Below, piece after piece: positions 62,241 through 64,000 of a stretch of 64,000 nt of DNA. Position 1 is the stretch's first letter. The number at the start of each line of letters is the position of its first letter. The translations under genes were made by a program, and so were the position numbers. This DNA is from an uncultured Pelagibacteraceae bacterium. Lineage in GTDB: Bacteria > Pseudomonadota > Alphaproteobacteria > Pelagibacterales > Pelagibacteraceae. The notes beneath the pieces are model-generated. The model made no database searches. It was not told the origin of the DNA and saw only the letters and a program-made list of their open reading frames with translations. Where the stretch lies: positions 62,001 through 126,000 of the forward strand of contig CACICY010000001.1 of NCBI GenBank assembly GCA_902585265.1, given 5' to 3'.

Positions 62241-62942
62241 TTAATTAAATATTCTCCACTTTATAAGTGTGTAAACGTAAATAAAAAAGTCCCACCATCT
62301 AACTTTTTTACCTTCTTGATAGCTTCTTGAATAAATTGAGATTGGGACTTCAAAGATATTCAGTTTTTTGTTTTTTGATATTTTAGCAGTTATTTCAGGC
62401 TCTATTTCAAAACCATTAGAGTTGATTTTTAAACTTTTTATTACATCTTTCCTAAATATTTTATAGCCAGTCGCAATATCTGTAAAAATCATATTAAATA
62501 ATAAGTTTGCTAAGAAAGTGAAAATCTTATTTCCCATATAGTTCGGAAATCCTATTATTTTAATTGTTTTGGCTCTTGTTAATCTGCTACCGTAAACTAC
62601 ATCGGCATTATTTTCAAAAAACGGCTTAATTAGGTCTGGATAATTTTCTGGTGAATATTCTAAGTCAGAATCTTGAAATAAAATTAAATCACCATTTGCA
62701 TTTGACAATGCATTTTTTATATTTGCTCCTTTGCCTTGGTTTTTTTCCTTAAAGTAACATTTAACTTTAGGATGAGAATATTTTTTAAGCAATTCAACAG
62801 TACCATCAGTCGAACAATTATCAGAGACAATTATCTCTTTCTCCAAACCCATGGTATCTGATGATATTATTCTGTCTAAACATTTAATAATGGTTTTTTT
62901 CTCATTATATACTGGAACAAGTATAGATATAGTATTAAACAT
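62241..62942 (-). CDS. GT2 glycosyltransferase, DPM1-like (soluble), paralogue
   Basis: A 233 aa GT-A enzyme with SILVPVYNEKKTI, IIVSDNCSTDGT, QGKGANIKNALSNANGDLILFQDSDLEYSPENY, VVYGSRLTRAK, FTDIATGYKIF and EIEPEITAKISK. Its motifs run in parallel with those of the gene at 61525-62238. The two are tail to tail with two bases between the stops. Confidence 0.9.
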   Translation of the reverse strand: MFNTISILVPVYNEKKTIIKCLDRIISSDTMGLEKEIIVSDNCSTDGTVELLKKYSHPKVKCYFKEKNQGKGANIKNALSNANGDLILFQDSDLEYSPENYPDLIKPFFENNADVVYGSRLTRAKTIKIIGFPNYMGNKIFTFLANLLFNMIFTDIATGYKIFRKDVIKSLKINSNGFEIEPEITAKISKNKKLNIFEVPISIYSRSYQEGKKVRWWDFFIYVYTLIKWRIFN

Positions 62943-62952
62943 TTTTTCTAAT

Positions 62953-63303
62953 TTATTTTTTCAATTTATCAAGAATTTCTTTAATAGCTTCTGCTCTTAT
63001 TATGGTATCTATTTTTTTTTCTAAAATTTTTTGATTTAATATTATAAAATATGATAAAATAAATAATACTAAAATACTTAAAATTGTTAGGACATAAAAA
63101 ATATCTATTTTAAAGTTTTCTATAAAATATTTATCTATAAAACTCGGTCTTATAGATATTAATATAAGTATAATCCATAATGAATTCCAAATAAATAGAT
63201 TAGCTTTTGTAAGGTTATTTTTTTTATAGTTCAGAATTGTTAAATAAATCATAAGAACTGCAAATAAGATCGACAAAAAAGATAAAAAAGTTTTTACTAT
63301 CAT
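62953..63303 (-). CDS. DUF2304-like small membrane protein
   Basis: 116 aa with three hydrophobic segments (about residues 1-20, 38-52 and 65-90), then a charged helix ending KKIDTIIRAEAIKEILDKLKK. The pattern (helix, LTKANLFIWNSLWIILILISIRP, helix, coiled coil) matches DUF2304 proteins, which occur beside GT2 genes in polysaccharide loci. I choose the ATG at 63303, two bases after the upstream GT2 stop, over a TTG at 63321. The role is unknown; membrane docking of the GT2 enzyme is a reasonable guess. Confidence 0.68.
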   Translation of the reverse strand: MIVKTFLSFLSILFAVLMIYLTILNYKKNNLTKANLFIWNSLWIILILISIRPSFIDKYFIENFKIDIFYVLTILSILVLFILSYFIILNQKILEKKIDTIIRAEAIKEILDKLKK

Positions 63304-63305
63304 TT

Positions 63306-63974
63306 CTATACAATCTTCCAAATTATTAACATTATGGATAAGTAAATACCTTGAAGAATATTCATTCCCTTATATTTCTCACTTGAAATTGTTTCTATAG
63401 GTATTTCAAATATACTACATTTATTTTTTATTGCGGAACATGTAATTTCTGCATCGGCAAAATAATGTTTTAAGCCTGTAGACTCCCAATTTATCTTATA
63501 ATTATTAGTTTTAAAAACTCTTAGACCAGACTGAATATCTAAAATTTTTTTCCTAAATAAAATATAGAATAAATTTCTTAATATCAGTGTCCCAATTTTT
63601 TTTGAAAAATTTAATTTTCTTAAATCTTTTCTATAACCTATTACAAGATCACAATTTATTTCCACTATTTTATTACAAATATTCAACATATCTCGAGCAC
63701 TATGTTGATTATCACCATCCATAAATGCTATATAATCATAATTATTTATCCTTGAGAAATCTAGCCCAGTTTTCATAGAATTTGATTTTCCAAGGTTATA
63801 TTTATGTTTTATAAAATTTACTGAATATCTTTTTACAATATTAATAGTTTCATCACTCGAATTATTGTCTACAACTAATATATTTTTTGATATTTTCAAA
63901 ATTTCATCTAAGACTTTAGAAATATTTTTCGCTTCATTAAATGTGAAAATTACAATTAATATATTTTTTTGCAT
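63306..63974 (-). CDS. GT2 family glycosyltransferase
   Basis: A 222 aa GT-A enzyme with VIFTFNEAKNISKVL, ILVVDNNSSDET, GKSNSMKTGLDF, IAFMDGDNQHSARDM (metal site near residue 90), VIGYRKDLRK, ILDIQSGLRVF and the HYFADAEITC segment. It resembles the soluble DPM/DolP-type enzymes and is paired with the DUF2304-like gene downstream. Its ATG at 63974 is 26 bases from the window end, so upstream genes in the same direction may exist. Confidence 0.86.
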   Translation of the reverse strand: MQKNILIVIFTFNEAKNISKVLDEILKISKNILVVDNNSSDETINIVKRYSVNFIKHKYNLGKSNSMKTGLDFSRINNYDYIAFMDGDNQHSARDMLNICNKIVEINCDLVIGYRKDLRKLNFSKKIGTLILRNLFYILFRKKILDIQSGLRVFKTNNYKINWESTGLKHYFADAEITCSAIKNKCSIFEIPIETISSEKYKGMNILQGIYLSIMLIIWKIV

Positions 63975-64000
63975 TAACTTAAATTTTTTTTAAATATATT

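Larger units (their letters stand above)
43050..64000. other. Hypervariable surface-polysaccharide region adjoining the 5S gene
   Basis: From the 5S gene to the window end nearly every gene concerns surface sugars: glycosyltransferases, flippase, polymerase/ligase-type membrane proteins, nucleotide-sugar epimerase, carbamoyltransferase and methyltransferase. Direction changes about eleven times in 21 kb, and the DNA looks more AT-rich than the core to the left (by eye). Comparative work on SAR11 described a hypervariable region between the 23S and 5S rRNA genes; position and content here match. The right border lies outside the window. Confidence 0.8.

Noticed and set aside
43050..64000. CRISPR array, prophage or insertion sequence in the variable region
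   Set aside because: No spaced direct repeats, no phage structural genes, no transposase or integrase reading frames were seen.

Overview
The window looks like a stretch of a SAR11 (Pelagibacterales, Candidatus Pelagibacter-like) alphaproteobacterial chromosome. Evidence: very low GC by eye (about 25-30%, not computed), Lys/Asn/Ile-rich proteins, gene spacing of a few bases, convergent genes that share their stop codons, no insertion sequences, and alphaproteobacterial gene neighbourhoods (tolQRAB-pal-cpoB-tilS-ftsH, tkt-gap-pgk-fba, DUF1013/trcR, split pntAA-pntAB-pntB). No stretch of more than about 150 bases lacks a gene or RNA.

Region 1 (1-8911), core metabolism. It holds an S49 peptidase (cut by the window edge) and isoprenoid genes (ispB-like, dxs, ispA) mixed with pdxH, aroC and xseB. 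A tsaC/sua5 gene follows, with a two-gene ABC-2 exporter. Region 2 (8912-11355): tRNA-Arg(TCG) and a small surface-glycosylation pair, a GtrB/DPM-like GT2 and a GT-C-like membrane protein. Region 3 (11387-29453): rluD and rpoH, then one long leftward series. In transcription order it runs DUF4164-like, zapA, 5-FTHF cyclo-ligase, ymdB-like, yebC, a phage-type ruvC, tolQ-tolR-tolA-tolB-pal, an intrinsic terminator, cpoB, tilS, ftsH, folP, glmM, thiD, purA. Region 4 (29477-38409): tkt-gap-pgk-class I fba-thiE-efp-suhB, then rpmE-trcR-rpsU-tRNA-fMet-methyltransferase. Region 5 (38406-42924, leftward): in transcription order a nucleotide-sugar epimerase, rpmJ, the proton-translocating transhydrogenase and a transaldolase.

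Region 6 (42930-64000) starts at a solitary 5S rRNA gene with its own promoter. No 23S or 16S lies within the following 21 kb. Published comparisons of SAR11 genomes describe a hypervariable region between the 23S and 5S genes, and this segment fits it. It is a mosaic of short blocks in alternating directions: at least five GT2-like glycosyltransferases, a GT26 (WecG/TagA) enzyme, a GT4-like enzyme, a WecA/MraY-type transferase with two altered metal-site residues, a Wzx flippase, three Wzy/WaaL-type proteins, several large orphan membrane proteins, a GDP-mannose 3,5-epimerase next to a NodU-type carbamoyltransferase, and a sugar methyltransferase. Together they probably build a strain-specific surface polysaccharide with unusual sugars, possibly L-galactose, carbamoylated and methylated.

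The points I find most worth checking are: the 5S gene with a protein-coding start about 5 bases after its 3' end; rpsU, which has a perfect Shine-Dalgarno sequence but no usable ATG/GTG/TTG and overlaps a 24-codon ORF; the plant-like GDP-mannose 3,5-epimerase; and the WecA-like enzyme with two Asp-to-Asn changes. I found no CRISPR array, prophage, transposon or toxin-antitoxin pair.
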